This document shows positions 23,101 through 34,309 of a DNA stretch of 64,000 nt, piece after piece (the first letter of the stretch is position 1; each line of letters opens with the position of its first letter). Source of the stretch: Stenocarpella maydis (Eukaryota > Ascomycota > Sordariomycetes > Diaporthales > Diaporthaceae). A model generated the notes under the pieces. It was not told where the DNA came from, did no database searches, and saw nothing but the letters and a program-made list of their open reading frames with translations. The stretch is from contig NQMI01000004.1 in the NCBI GenBank assembly GCA_002270565.1, forward strand, positions 434,001 through 498,000, read 5' to 3'. The position numbers and the translations under genes were made by a program.

Positions 23101-23975
23101 GCAGGTCTCAATCCCCTTCTCCGCCACCTCCTGACATGGCCGGGCACCCTGCCTTCGATGGCGATATGGCACACCCCCACGTGTCGCTACCACCGACGAG
23201 ACCCATTGTGAAGTTGCCGCCTGCAGTTCCCTCCGCCACTGCGGCGTCCCAGCGCCCCGGTCAGTCCAGCTCTACACGATCTGCATCCACTGCCCAAACC
23301 CAGTCTTCACGGCCCTTCAGCTCTTCTGGAGCACCTTCCAATCATAGTTCTCCAAATTTCTGGCAAGACCGGATCAAAAACCTTTTGGCAGACAATTCAT
23401 CGAACCCTTCGAGCGTGGACTCGTCCAGCCGGACGAGTCTGGCGCAGTCCAACCATCGTGCGGCAGCCACTGTATCCTTGCCGGCCATCTTTCCCGCCAG
23501 CTCAGCTGTCGATGATGGCTCGTTTGCGACCAAGACAATGGATGAAGATTGCTTCGAGGAGCAAGAAATGGGATCACTTCCGCCTGTTCATCTTCCGACG
23601 CAGGTTCCAGAGGCGGCTTGGGAGCCCGCCAAGGCGCCACCCCGGCAAGATCGGCGGCTTAAGGAAGCAGTCACTACTAGTGCTGAGGCGCTGATATTCC
23701 ACCCGGAGGGCAGAAGCTACATCATTCTCTTACCTAGCATGTCAGGGCGTAAAATGGTCGCCATGGCCGCGTCATCCGTAAACAGCCCTCAAGGCCGGCG
23801 CTCTCAGCGCCCCTCGCGTTATTCCTCTTCATATCGTGGCAGCAACCGCAATCGGGACTCGTCAGAGCAAGGTTCTTCTTCAGGAACGAACTTTAACAGA
23901 GGTGGTCGTGGCTCATACCGCGGCAGCAGATCCGAATGGAACCGTGCTGCAGCGACACCCATTCAGACACAATAA
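20115..23975 (+). CDS. Large disordered Pro/Ser-rich protein, function unknown
   Basis: Model: join(20115..20180,20306..20795,20869..23975), 1,220 residues. The first acceptor is inferred from a GCTGAC branch and CACAG; an alternative acceptor at 20248 would also keep frame. I do not recognise the family. Mostly low-complexity sequence: an Ala-Pro dipeptide tract (APAPAPAPAPAPAPAP) encoded near 21100-21175, and many Ser/Pro/Gln/Arg segments. One conserved-looking block contains LKKMTDEELLKLGIHVANRL followed by WADIDESDDEW and ETITWTDGTK. A charged helix (FQKKLMRERREEAIRRRQEE) is encoded near 22018-22130. The C-terminus is Arg/Gly-rich (NRGGRGSYRGSRSEW), as in RNA-associated proteins. A role in mRNA metabolism is only a guess from composition. 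Confidence 0.75.
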
Positions 23976-25351
23976 ATATTCCGACGCTATGCGTTGGAAA
24001 CGAGCGCCTGAGGACACACACCTCAGCCATCACACCCATTCATTTCATCCAGAGCAGATTTGTAATGGAACGAAACCTTCCTGGCGGATTCTCCTGTTCG
24101 CTTCTCGGGCTAGGATTCAAAACTGTTCTGACCCAGAACCAGTTCTTGTACACTTTCTATAATGCCTTTCAGGCCACATCATCGTTCTTGGCATTTTCTA
24201 TGCATGCAATTGCGAGCGGTCTTTAACGTTGCTGGCCACGGACGCGATGAATCAACGATACTGCGGACGGACGAGTTCACACAATTCCACTCGTCACGCC
24301 GGGGAGGCGTAGGAATGGGGGGCTTGACCAAATTCTGTTGCTATGCGTCCAAAAGAGAGAAGGAAAAAAGGTGGTTTGGAAATGGGGAAAGGTCACTCCG
24401 GAAAAAGAGAGTTGTCTGATGCACGATTTGTGTTCGGGCTTTCGCAACTGACCGCAGGAGATTGTCTCCGTGCCAACACGGGCGCAAGCAGCATAGATTG
24501 AGGCCACCGCTCCGATATTTGAGAGAAGGGTAAGACACCAGACATGGCTCATGAAGAAACGGGCGAAAAGTCGCTAGTGCGAGGCAAAAGAAAATTGTTT
24601 GTTTCTGTAAAAGGTGGTTTCAATGCGGACAGAAAACCCCTCGCGTCGTTGCTGATTTTACGGTCCCAAACAAGGAATTGAGACAGAACTGCTCCATGAA
24701 ACACAAGGGGGAGAAAATGGTCACGGTAAACACAAACGTGCGTGACCCTGAGACAACCTCTACAGCAAGAGCAACAGGTCGATATTGGTCCTCGAGGACC
24801 AATGCAATCCTAGGCAGGAACACAATTTAAATGATTTAAAAACGCTTTCTGTTGACTACTGACTTGTCGCTGACCTTGCCGTTGAAAGTTCTCGTGCTTT
24901 CTAGTAGCAGGACGTGTCGTCCTCGGATTGTACCTACAATCTATTTGATTGACACAGTTTTATAGTCGACGCTGACGTACGGGCTTGCACTGTTAATCTT
25001 TGGTAAAGAAAAATCAGCAGCAGCACGTTCACCATTTTGTGACGAACAACCACGCGCAGCTGTGATCAGAAGGATAACCCACAGGATGAGCCATACATTA
25101 TAGGAGACAAGTTGCCAGAAACTCAGCACGAGTGCGAAGATTCAAATGATTCAGGCAAAACTACAGATACAATTTATGTGTTCTGAACAAAAGCACACCT
25201 AAGCGGTATACAGACATACATTACCATGGCCTGTCTTCCCTCCGTTATGACATTTCTCATGATCTCGCGTTCATGGTCCCCTACTCCAAAACTCCGCCGT
25301 GGAATAATACCGAAGACAAGTAGCCAACGCCTCACAACCGGTAGGACATCA
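23976..25351. other. 1.4 kb convergent intergenic region
   Basis: Between the 3' ends of the disordered-protein gene (+) and mcm6 (-). No protein-like frame, repeat or RNA structure was recognised. Confidence 0.5.
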
Positions 25352-28300
25352 CTAGCTGATCTCCTCAAGCGCACAGTTGGGGTGAAGCACATAGATGATG
25401 TCCTGGACCAGAGCATGCGGTGCCGCAGACTCTTCGCCTTCGGCGGTATCATCGGCGGCGGGAGTCATGCCTTGGCCACGGATACCCATGAGGATGTTGT
25501 CCTGAGGAAGACAGCAGTGTTAGTTATAGAGTTTCCCCGCAAGGCTTTTTTGAGCAAACAAGTTGCTTACCTTGACCATCTTCTTCAGCACCATATTCGC
25601 CAGGGCGTGCTCGCGGTTATAGTCATCCTCGCCCTGGAGCTCGTCCTCCTTCTGCTCCAGGTACCACTGGATGAGGGCCTCTCCCTCGATGCCCTCGCCG
25701 CTGCCGGCCTCGTCGTCGGCAATGCGCTGGACGATCATGTTGACCATGCTGATGTACTTGTCGTACGAGATCGTCTGCTTGCGCCTCGCCGGCTGGGCGG
25801 GCGCCGCCTCGCCCACATCCGCCATCTCCGCGTCCCCGTGCTCCTCGCCCATGTCAGCATCGCCATCCTGGGCGGCGTGGACGCCGGAAGCCTCCGAGGC
25901 AGCGCGGAGGAGCGTCGCGGCGTCCTCGACGGGCTCATCCTCCTCGTCGACCTCGACATCATCGTGCTCAACGGAGATGATGCTCTGCCTGAGGAGGTTG
26001 TAAGCCTCATTCACCATGTCCGGCGTGATCTCCTCTACACAGTTGGCCTTGGCGATGGCCTCGGACAGCCGGATCATACTCTCCAACTGACGCACCGTGA
26101 TCCGGTAGCTGTTCTTGCCCATGCCCCCTTGCGCGTCGTCGGCGCGCAGCTCGCGGTATCGCTCAACGAGGACCTCCTTGGACTCTTCGGTGAACTCGGG
26201 CCGGAAGGTACGCGCGAACCGGATGTACCGCTGCAGCTGTTCCGTGCTGAACTCGGGCTCAATGGCGTCGTCGCGGAGTTGGTGAATGCCAACAATGTGC
26301 TCAGCCAAGTGGCGGTCAACCTTCTCGTTGCACTCGTCGAGAATAACGAAGAAGAGATCGAAACGAGACATGATGGGCGCGGACATGTTGATGTTGGCAC
26401 GCAGAGTGGTCTTGCGGTTGTACCGACCGCCGACAGGGTTGGCAGCAGCGAGAATCGACGTCCGCGCGTTCAGGGTCGCTTGGATACCAGCTTTGGCAAT
26501 AGAGATGGTTTGCTGTTCCATAGCCTCGTGGATAGCGACCTGATCGGCAATGTCCATCTTGTCGAATTCGTCGATAGCACAGACGCCATTGTCAGCAAGC
26601 ATGAGTGCACCGGCTTCAATAGTGAACTCGCCGGTCTCCTCGTCCTTCACAACGGCAGCCGTCAGGCCAGCAGCCGAGGACGCCTTTCCACTCGTGTACA
26701 CGGCGCGAGGTGCGAAGGAGCAGACGTATTTGAGGAATTGCGACTTGGAAGTGGACGGGTCGCCGACGATGCAGATGTTGATGTCACCTCTCAGCTGCAT
26801 CCCCTCGGCAGTGGACTTGTGCACACCGGACATGAGCTGCAACAAAAGACCCTTCTTGACCACTTCGTGACCGTAGACCATTGGTGCGAGAGAATTCACC
26901 AATCTTGAGTAGATGTGGTCGCTGTGGACCATTTTCCGGAGATCCTCAATCTCTGATGGTCCAAATGAAGCAAGGACTGCCTCTTGGGCCTGCTGCGCGT
27001 TCTCGTTGTTGGAGGAGTTTAGAGATGCAAGAATATCCGTCACACCACCACCCAGGTTTGTGGTGTCAGGGGCTACCATACAAGCGAGGAAAGCAAGACG
27101 ATATGTCAGGTCACGGACACCGAGTGCCTTCAAGCCACTGATACCACTGCCACCAGCATCGCCACCGCGAGGGGTGTTGCGATCATCACGCGAGGCTTGG
27201 GCATGGTTGCCGGGGAGGCCCAGCTGACTGACATCTGGCACGACGATCAAAGCACCCGTGAAGATGCACTTCTCGCCAGCCTTGGCGCGGTCGACAATCT
27301 CGCCCCGCAAGATGACGTCCATCGTCCGAGGCATGCTGCCAGTGGGAATCTCGGAGCTGTTCTCCTGTATCCGAACCTTCTGCCAATCGACAAAGGTGCT
27401 CTGGCGGATGTCGAGCTGCCACGCCTGGCGGTTGTTGCACGTCGCATTGGGGCATTGAGTAGGCTCGGTGTACCGGAAAGTCTGCTCAACATTGGGGATG
27501 ACGACGCGGCATGCCTCACACACGAACGTGGCAACTGAAAGCTCGGGTCGCACCTCCGAGGTTCTCGTGACAGTCCCTGAGATGGAGAGAAGCTGGCCGA
27601 TGTTTCCGGCACGAAGACTGCGGACCCTGGACACAAGAGGCAGGTTGTAAAAGGCGATGGAGAAGACCTTGTCGGTCTGCTGGTTCGTGGTCTTGCTGCC
27701 TGGGCCCGACTGGCTCGCGGAGCCAACGTTGCTTGCTCCGGAAGTGGTCATGGTGCTGGATGCGGTGGGCTGGCGATGCTCGCGGAAGTAGGCCGGCTCG
27801 TACTTTGCGATCATGTTGTGCAGAGCGGCGGTGAGATAGGGCAAGAAGCGATAGTACTGATCTACAATACCGTCTGCGAGGGTGCCGTCGGTCCATGTTT
27901 GGAGGTGTTTGAAGTCGACATAAAAGGTTGACAGTGCGTAGGCACGCATGCCATGGATCTGGGCGACATAGTACTTGTCTGTGGTGATTGCGCTGGACGT
28001 CGGAGGCCCAGAAGAGGTAGGGTCTTCTATGAACCTGGAGATGGACGTGTCAGCGCGGATGAGAGCAACCGCCGATTTATTCATGAGCTCCCATACCCCT
28101 CAATGAAGTCTTCGAAGTGCTTCTGGACCAACACGCCGAGCTTGTCCTCGACCTTTGGGATGTTTTGTGTGTCTGCTGGGCGGCGATTTGGGATCTGGTC
28201 GTCTTCGAAACCCTCGTTGCCCTCATCATCGCTGGGTGCGCCGTTGCTCTCAGAGGGAGGACCGCGGGGCCGGCCTCCCAATGAAGAACTTGACGGGTTT

Positions 28301-28380
28301 GCGCGCCTTTGCCGCGGGGCACTCGCGGGGCCATCGGACATGGGAAAGCCAGCATCGCTGGACACTGCTGCCGTTGCCAT
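25352..28380 (-). CDS. mcm6: DNA replication licensing factor MCM6
   Basis: Subunit of the hexameric MCM2-7 helicase, loaded at origins in G1 and activated as part of CMG in S phase. Model: complement(join(25352..25501,25571..28034,28097..28380)), 965 residues, the usual MCM6 size. Splicing the 5' intron (donor GTATGG, branch GCTGAC) gives HFEDFIEG-FIEDPTSSG; the 3' intron adds DNILMGIRGQGM and ends VLHPNCALEEIS. Visible: zinc-binding CEAC...CPNATC, MCM6-specific EQTFRYTEPTQCPN and QENSSEIPTGSMPRTMDVIL, Walker A GDPSTSKSQ near residue 517, Walker B CAIDEFDKMD, and the arginine-finger SRFDLFFVILDE. An acidic insert (DDVEVDEEDEPVEDA) precedes the winged-helix end. The upstream MCB site fits S-phase control. 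Confidence 0.96.
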
Positions 28381-28846
28381 CTTTGATACGAGCTTCCTGT
28401 GTAAGGAGGCAGAAAGAAGAGCGGAATGGAAGGGGATGGATGTGCTGAGGTGGGCGGGCAGGAGGCTGAGATGTGGACATGCAAGAGTTTGGCGCGGGCG
28501 CATGGCAATCAATGGCCTTGGCCGATTAATTGTGGAACGCGTACAAGGCGCGTCGCGTGTCGGGGACGCGGCACGGTAAAGTGGCTGCATGAAGGCCTAG
28601 GCCAAAAATGGAAGTCTGTTTTCATTTTGCTCGGTACATGGGCTTGGCCAACCAAGACTTGTCTACTTCGCATCATTTGGGACGGGGACTGGGACTGGGA
28701 CTGCATGCTTGGAGTAGCCTGAAGCGACTTGGTCTTGATTTCTTACTCAAGTAGTGCCTCTGGAGGACGTTGCAGGAGGTGAGGATTGAGAGGCCCGAAT
28801 ATCCCAAGGCCACGCACGCCACATCCAGACGTGACATGCTCTCAGC
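28381..28846. other. mcm6 promoter and rnh203 3' flank
   Basis: The 466 bp upstream of mcm6. It contains an exact ACGCGT and further CGCG clusters (28549-28575). No gene supported. Confidence 0.55.
28537..28542. promoter_or_regulatory. MCB element (ACGCGT) upstream of mcm6
   Basis: Exact MluI cell-cycle box, the binding site of MBF in yeasts, 157 bp upstream of the mcm6 ATG. MCM genes are typical MBF targets. A second exact copy in this window lies in the pol32/rad18 promoter. A hexamer is short, so position gives it most of its weight. Confidence 0.5.
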
Positions 28847-29414
28847 TCACTGCCCCTTGTCCTCATAAGAATGTATCTGAGAATATCAGTTGGCTGCAAA
28901 GTTTGGCATTGGTATACTAGACGCACCTTTTCAGCCACTGTCACCCACTCTTCGACTCCCCTGACGTACGGATCAGAGGACGTGTCCGCAACAGACTCGT
29001 GGCCCCAGATGACCATCTCGTCAAACTCTGCCTTCGTTTCCAGCGCACCCAGTGGAACCTCGTCTTCTGCATCCACGTCGACGACCTCGGGCTCGTCGGG
29101 CCCGGGTGCCCGAGGCTCCAGGGGCCCCGTCTTGTCGACCACGACGCCTCGGTAACCCTCTGGGACTCTCAGCGCCTTGCCATGCAGTTTCCGGCCTCTG
29201 AAATACGCCACCCGCCTGCCATCTGTGTGATCATGAGCGAAGCTCTGACCTAAGCGGAAGAGAATCAAATACCTGGCTCTTGAGATGGTTTCCAGTACGA
29301 GTCTGCGTCGCTGATGGGCCCATCGTGCTGGATCCGGCAGGGCAGGACATGCGGCGTTGCCTTTTCACATGAAGAGCCTTGGGGGTGGCTGAGTGAGAGC
29401 ATTGGCTGTTCCAT
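28847..29414 (-). CDS. rnh203: Ribonuclease H2 subunit C
   Basis: Non-catalytic subunit of the trimeric RNase H2 that removes ribonucleotides from DNA and resolves RNA-DNA hybrids in the nucleus. Model: complement(join(28847..28876,28927..29222,29273..29414)), 155 residues. The diagnostic stretch is RVAYFRGRKLHGKALRVPEG followed by YRGVVV, spanning the exon 1-2 join (EP-DGRRVAYF). An acidic linker (EPEVVDVDAEDEV) and WGHESVADTSSDPYVRGVEEW follow, and the last 30-nt exon gives IHSYEDKGQ. The frame-supported start is 29414. ACGCG cores occur upstream at 29529 and 29561. The next gene upstream of mcm6 in the same direction, it shares the replication theme. Confidence 0.85.
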
Positions 29415-31362
29415 ATCGAATTGCGGCTCCAACCGAGGGGGGTGAAGTTGTACTCTGTACGTGCTGGTGCTGCGTAGCCACTCGCAGGGCTGGGGAATTA
29501 AATTGATGTTGGAATTGAGTTGACCATGACGCGGGTCCACAAAAGGCGTGTCTGGCCCCGACGCGCGAATTGGTGCACGATGAAAGGACCCTTAGCTCGC
29601 CGAGCGCAACCCCTGCCCATGCATGGATTGGGGGATGGATGGAGCGTCCCGTCACATCCCGGAATGTGTTTACTGTCCAGCACACTTTCATCGTTGCCGA
29701 CTACGCCTCTGTGTTCTCTGTAGCGCTCGGTGCTCCCAGCCTGCCAGTCTCACCACCCTCCACTCCCAAACTGCAGTCATGGTCGGACATTTGCGCGACT
29801 TATTCCGTCCGAGGCGGGTCAACGTCAAGACCGAAAGAGCATCATTCAACATCGTCGCACCCCGCGGCGCAGAGTCTTGACGTCATTGATGTTAACTGGC
29901 CAGCCATGTACCACTGCGAGGTTGGCCCGTTTGGCTCCTTCGTTTTATCGGGGCATGAGATGGTGAGGCTCGTGTATCGTCGCCGACCCCTGTCCGTGAC
30001 AGACTGCCTATACTATGTACGTATTACACAGTATACGGAGTGCGAAGCGGTGTGCTCAGAGCCTGCCTGCGCCACCCCCAAATTTCTGCTAGGACCGGCG
30101 CCGTTGCAACCCTCGCCAGATCTCCAAAGCTTGATAGCTCCCACGACGCTCGGCAATCACACCGTCTCGGTGCCCCGGCTGCCGCTACCGCCAACTTCTC
30201 GCTAAGCTGTGGCTTGGGGTCCTGTCAGTATCGAGACCCCCAGTGTTCAAGTTATATGTACACTACAGGAGCGATCTTGGGGGTAGGGGGACCAGTTTTG
30301 TTGTTGCGGGCGGATTGGATTTGCCGTTCGCGGCCAGGACTTGGGATTGCCGATCGGCCCGCACGGAGACGTGGAAGGTTGGAGGCATGTGGGTTGTCAA
30401 CCAGCTCGACGAGACGGTCCCATGCGGGAGGGCACACTGACAAGCTGGAGGCTGGAGCTGATAGCTGGGTGGCTGTAGCTCTGGCCCAGCAGCCCCACCA
30501 TAATACCCCTCTTTGTTCCGGTTCGCAGCCCCCTGCAATGCGCACACATATATGTAGTGTAGTGTATGTACGGCGTGCATGGTTCCTGACGTGGGCAGGG
30601 GTCCCGGTGGTTGGAATTCTGCGGCATGTCTCGCTCGACTGGAATCCAGCTGAGAGGTACCGGGGCCAGTGATGCGTACACTTTCGAGTTTGCAACGGGA
30701 CGCCGGATTCCGCACGGGCACAGATGGTTTTGTGTTTGCTACCCACATGTGGCCGTTGTACTTGCGCATGTCTCTCGCATTAGACAGCCCTCCAGGCAGC
30801 CATGTCATGTTTTCTTGTTCTGCTTTTTCGCGCTTGACGTGTGGCTCGCTGTAGGTGTGGTCGCGAAGAAACATCAGCGCACGGCGCCATGGACAGCTTC
30901 CACGACATGGCTTGGCATCGCAAGTCGAGTACCGGCCCTGGCCTTCCCGCGCTTCAAGTCTGCGAGCCCGCCGGAATCTGGTCCTTGAGCTTCCAGCACC
31001 TTGCCGAATGCAGAAACACCCGAAGTACCGTGGTGTGTCGGAACTGCCGATATCCTTGTCGCAAGAGAGCTTGCTACCCACGCGCACAGTCACAGCGGAG
31101 CGATGAGGTCAAGAGGCCCGATGGCACCTCCCTCGCCCTGCTTTGCGACATGCGATATTTACGCATTCCTCCCTCTTCCATGCGACTTTGTCGCAAGCCT
31201 AGCATCCCATCCCACCTGCGACCTCTCCCCGGCCTCGTCCTCTGGTTCTGTCTGCCCCCCACTGCTGCTTGTGATGATATGCTGGGTCACCAACGTTTGA
31301 ACCATCCCACCTTATTGCGCCAACTCTTGCATTCTTGATCTGGCCAGTAATTCCCGCCGAAC
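29415..31362. other. 1.9 kb region without a supported gene
   Basis: Upstream of rnh203 (-) and of the methyltransferase gene (+). Several overlapping open frames exist. The most protein-like is a plus-strand frame at about 29880-30020 reading MYHCEVGPFGSFVLSGHEMV and ending at a GTACGT donor-like site, but I recognise nothing and see no continuation. A 33-residue frame starts at 29779. The rest looks non-coding. Confidence 0.4.
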
Positions 31363-32942
31363 ATGCCGTTGCTCCCCAGCTTCACCACGCGACCTCCCAG
31401 CCAATGGGTCCAGTCAGCCCGCGGCACCATAGGAGGCTTCACCTGGGGCCCCAGCGTATATGTGGCGAAGCGGGCAGTTCACTCTCTGTTCAGCAATATC
31501 CAGGTGGGAACCCTGGTGCTCGTGGACGAGGTTGATGGCACCAGTCATGTCTTTGGCGAGAAGTTGGGCTCTTCCAAGCTGCCCGGGAGGCTTGTCATGA
31601 ACGGCGCCGTCAGTGTCCCTAGGGTGGAACTGGTCGTCAAGAAGAGCGCCTTCTGGGTGCGGCTCATCCTGTTCGCCGACATGGGTTTCTCAGAGGCTTA
31701 CATGCTGGGAGAGGTGGACTGCACCGACTTGACGGCCTTCTTCCAGGTAGAACCCGCCCACCCTGCCCGCGAACATGGTCACCATGCTGTACTAATACTC
31801 GTGCGCGATGTAGCTCTTCCTGGCGAATCGAGAGCAATTGGGCAACGGGACGACCGTACTGTCCACCTTCTCGAGCTACGCTTCAGCCCTGGCCCGAAGA
31901 ACAAACACCATGTCGAATTCCTTGCTCAATATCTCGGCCCATTATGACATTAGCAATGGCATGTTCGCGGCCTTCTTGTCGCCAGACATGACATATTCCT
32001 GCCCGATTTGGGACAAATTCGGCCCCTCCGACGAGACACTGGAAGAGGCGCAGATCAGAAAATTGCAGGTCTTCATCGATGAAGCGCATATCAAGTCGTC
32101 GGATCATGTCTTGGAAATAGGGACAGGCTGGGGCTCCTTTGCGATTCTCGCCGTGCAGCAGACAAAATGCCGTGTCACTAGCCTGACGCTGTCTCAGGAA
32201 CAAAAGGCATTCGCCGAGGACAGGATTGCAAAAGCTGGCTTGTCTGACCGGATAGAGGTGCTGCTAATGGATTATCGAGCCTTGCCTGTACCCCAACGAC
32301 CTTATGACAAGATCGTCTCGATCGAAATGCTCGAGGCAGTGGGGCAGGAGTTCCTGGGGACCTACTTTGCTTGCATACACCGGCTCCTGAAAAAGGATGG
32401 CGGGATCGCAGTGTTCCAATGCATCACCATGCCCGAGGGGCGCCATGAGGCGTACTCGAAGAGCGAGGAGTGAGTCGTCATCGAATCGCTGCGCATAGGT
32501 GATTGTGCTAACCACTGCGTAGCTTCATCAACCACTACATTTTCCCCGGTGGCTATCTCCCTTCGATCACGCAGCTAATCAACCACATCAGCAAAGAATC
32601 CGAAGGAACACTTGTTGTTGAGAAGGTGGATAATATCGGAGGCCATTATGCCAAGACTCTGAGGCTGTGGAGAGAAAATTTTATGAACAACTTTGAATCC
32701 AAGATCAAGCCTGCGCTTCTCGAGAAGCACGAAGACATGACAGATGAAGAAGTTGCAGTATTCAGGAGGAAGTGGGAGGTGAGTCTCACGTTAGAAACTA
32801 ACCGACTGGTCCCCACTGACGATAAAATCAGTACTACTTCAGGTATTGCGAAGCTGGCTTTCTCGCCAAGACTCTGGGGGACGTCATAATTTCTGTTGGA
32901 CGAGATGGCGCCATGGAACTCATGGAAGGCATCCCGAAATGA
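31363..32942 (+). CDS. Cyclopropane-fatty-acyl-phospholipid synthase family methyltransferase
   Basis: S-adenosylmethionine-dependent methyltransferase of the CFA synthase family, which in bacteria adds a methylene bridge to unsaturated acyl chains of phospholipids; the fungal substrate cannot be read from sequence. Model: join(31363..31746,31814..32469,32523..32778,32832..32942), 468 residues, all phases consistent. The N-terminal part (residues 1-128) is the helper domain seen in bacterial enzymes. The SAM motif VLEIGTGWGSFA is near residue 226, then VTSLTLSQEQ and the active-site region VSIEMLEAVGQEFL. NHYIFPGGYLPS and NIGGHYAKTLRLWRENF are strong family signatures, and the end is YCEAGFLAKTLGDVIISVGR. 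It differs from sphingolipid C9-methyltransferases, which carry two N-terminal membrane helices that I do not see here. Confidence 0.93.
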
Positions 32943-33117
32943 GGCATGTCTTGATGCTGCGAGTGACTGAATTCGGCGACACCCAAGCCGCGTCTCCACG
33001 CATCCTTCTTCAATTCATGCTTCAGCAGCAGCATTACGCCGTGTCGGTTCCGTATACCGCGTGGTAGACTAGACGGATTCTCGAAGCTTTGATGAACATA
33101 TGATCGTGGTGGATAAA

Positions 33118-34101
33118 TCAGTTTCGCCGCTTCTTCTTTGTCCTTTTGGGCTTCGCCTTGGGTTTGGACTCGGTTGTCTTTGGCACAAAGTCGGGGTACC
33201 GGCTGGCATGCTCTACGTCGAACGCCGACTTGTATCTCCTGAACAATAACATGGCGACCCGGGCATCTTCGATACTGGAGTGCTGGCCTGTCTGAATGTC
33301 CACCCCCAAAATCTCTCTGGCCAGGACTCGCAGAGCTGGCTTGGGTCCGTGGCCGTACTTTTTGAAGCCAGAAAACTTGGCTGTGTCGCGTATGTCTTTT
33401 CGCGGGTGATCCAGCATCAAGACGTCTAGGTCATGCTTGATGTCGTGGCCCACGAGGATCCTACCGTGTAGAAGTTGCGCAACTTGAGCCTGCACGTGTG
33501 TGAATTGCCTTGCAGTAGCCATGTGTTTCGGAGCTATGCCGCTGATCCTTGTCCTCCAGTCCACTACCCGTTCCTGAGGTCGAACATACGAGTCGTAAAC
33601 CTGGCGGCCGTGGAAGTCGACGATACTGACTCTGGCCAGCGCGTGTGCGTAGCCTCCTTCTCCAATGCCAACCATCTCACAGTCGATGGCGATGTATTTG
33701 CCGACCTCGAAATCGGAGGCCAGACCCTCGTTCGGGCGCACTACAGAGGCGGTAAGCAGGGAGTTATCCCTAGCACCCAGGCCGTACGCTTCAGAGACGG
33801 CCTCTGGCGAGATGTCGTTGTCCTCTGCCCAGAGTGTGAGAGATGCCGGGCTGCCAGGCTGCGACTGTGAAGCACCCATGCTTGGTTTTCTAGGGGCTTT
33901 CGAGTCGCTGGACTTGGGACCCAGAGGCTTTGGTCTCGAGTTGGGCGCTGAAGAAGTGCCCTTGAGCCTCTTGGATGATTTCTGTGAAGCGTGGGCTCCA
34001 GTGCCGTCCTCGGCCTTCCTTTTCTGGTCTTGAGACTTGGTCGACTCTTGCTTGATCTTGGCTTGCAGTTGTTTCCAGTTTGACGAGAGTTCAGGCGCCA
34101 T
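33118..34101 (-). CDS. rex4: RNA exonuclease 4 (DEDDh family)
   Basis: 3'-5' exonuclease implicated in pre-rRNA processing in the nucleolus. Single exon of 327 residues. Residues 1-110 are Lys/Ser-rich and probably unstructured with nuclear-localisation character. The exonuclease fold begins with YIAIDCEMVGIG near residue 136 (Exo I, D and E), continues with GRILVGHDIKHDLDVL (Exo II) near 218, and closes with GQHSSIEDARVAMLLF near 275 (Exo III, H and D). The C-terminus is a basic tail (KPKAKPKRTKKKRRN). All four acidic residues and the general-base His are present, so it should be active. It lies tail to tail with the methyltransferase gene, 175 bp apart. Confidence 0.93.
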   Translation of the reverse strand: MAPELSSNWKQLQAKIKQESTKSQDQKRKAEDGTGAHASQKSSKRLKGTSSAPNSRPKPLGPKSSDSKAPRKPSMGASQSQPGSPASLTLWAEDNDISPEAVSEAYGLGARDNSLLTASVVRPNEGLASDFEVGKYIAIDCEMVGIGEGGYAHALARVSIVDFHGRQVYDSYVRPQERVVDWRTRISGIAPKHMATARQFTHVQAQVAQLLHGRILVGHDIKHDLDVLMLDHPRKDIRDTAKFSGFKKYGHGPKPALRVLAREILGVDIQTGQHSSIEDARVAMLLFRRYKSAFDVEHASRYPDFVPKTTESKPKAKPKRTKKKRRN

Positions 34102-34309
34102 CTTCCCAAATTGTGAGACCTATCCACTGTTGGTTAGCCGAGTACGTTCCTCCGATTATAGAGCCATCCTAGATGTTCAGGATGGGCGGTTTTTGGATGA
34201 CGGTTCACCCGTGGTTCTGAGGCAAGATCAAGGGGTAGACTGAAGAGAAACGAGGTCTCACCGAAAAAGCATGCTTGAAGTCGAAAGGGCTGCCTGCCCA
34301 GGACACTAA
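34102..34309. other. rex4 upstream flank
   Basis: Short promoter stretch between rex4 and the inverted-repeat element beginning at 34310. Nothing else seen. Confidence 0.4.

Noticed and set aside
25226..26908. Plus-strand frame of 560 codons
   Set aside because: It is antisense to the conserved ATPase region of mcm6; the Leu/Val/Asp-rich composition is typical of a mirror frame.
29880..30020. Short frame MYHCEVGPFGSFVLSGHEMV ending at GTACGT
   Set aside because: It could be an exon, but no upstream start or downstream partner exon could be joined and no family is recognised.
30841..31338. Plus-strand frame of 165 codons before the CFA synthase gene
   Set aside because: Cys/Arg/Leu-rich without motif; lies in the expected promoter and leader of the next gene.
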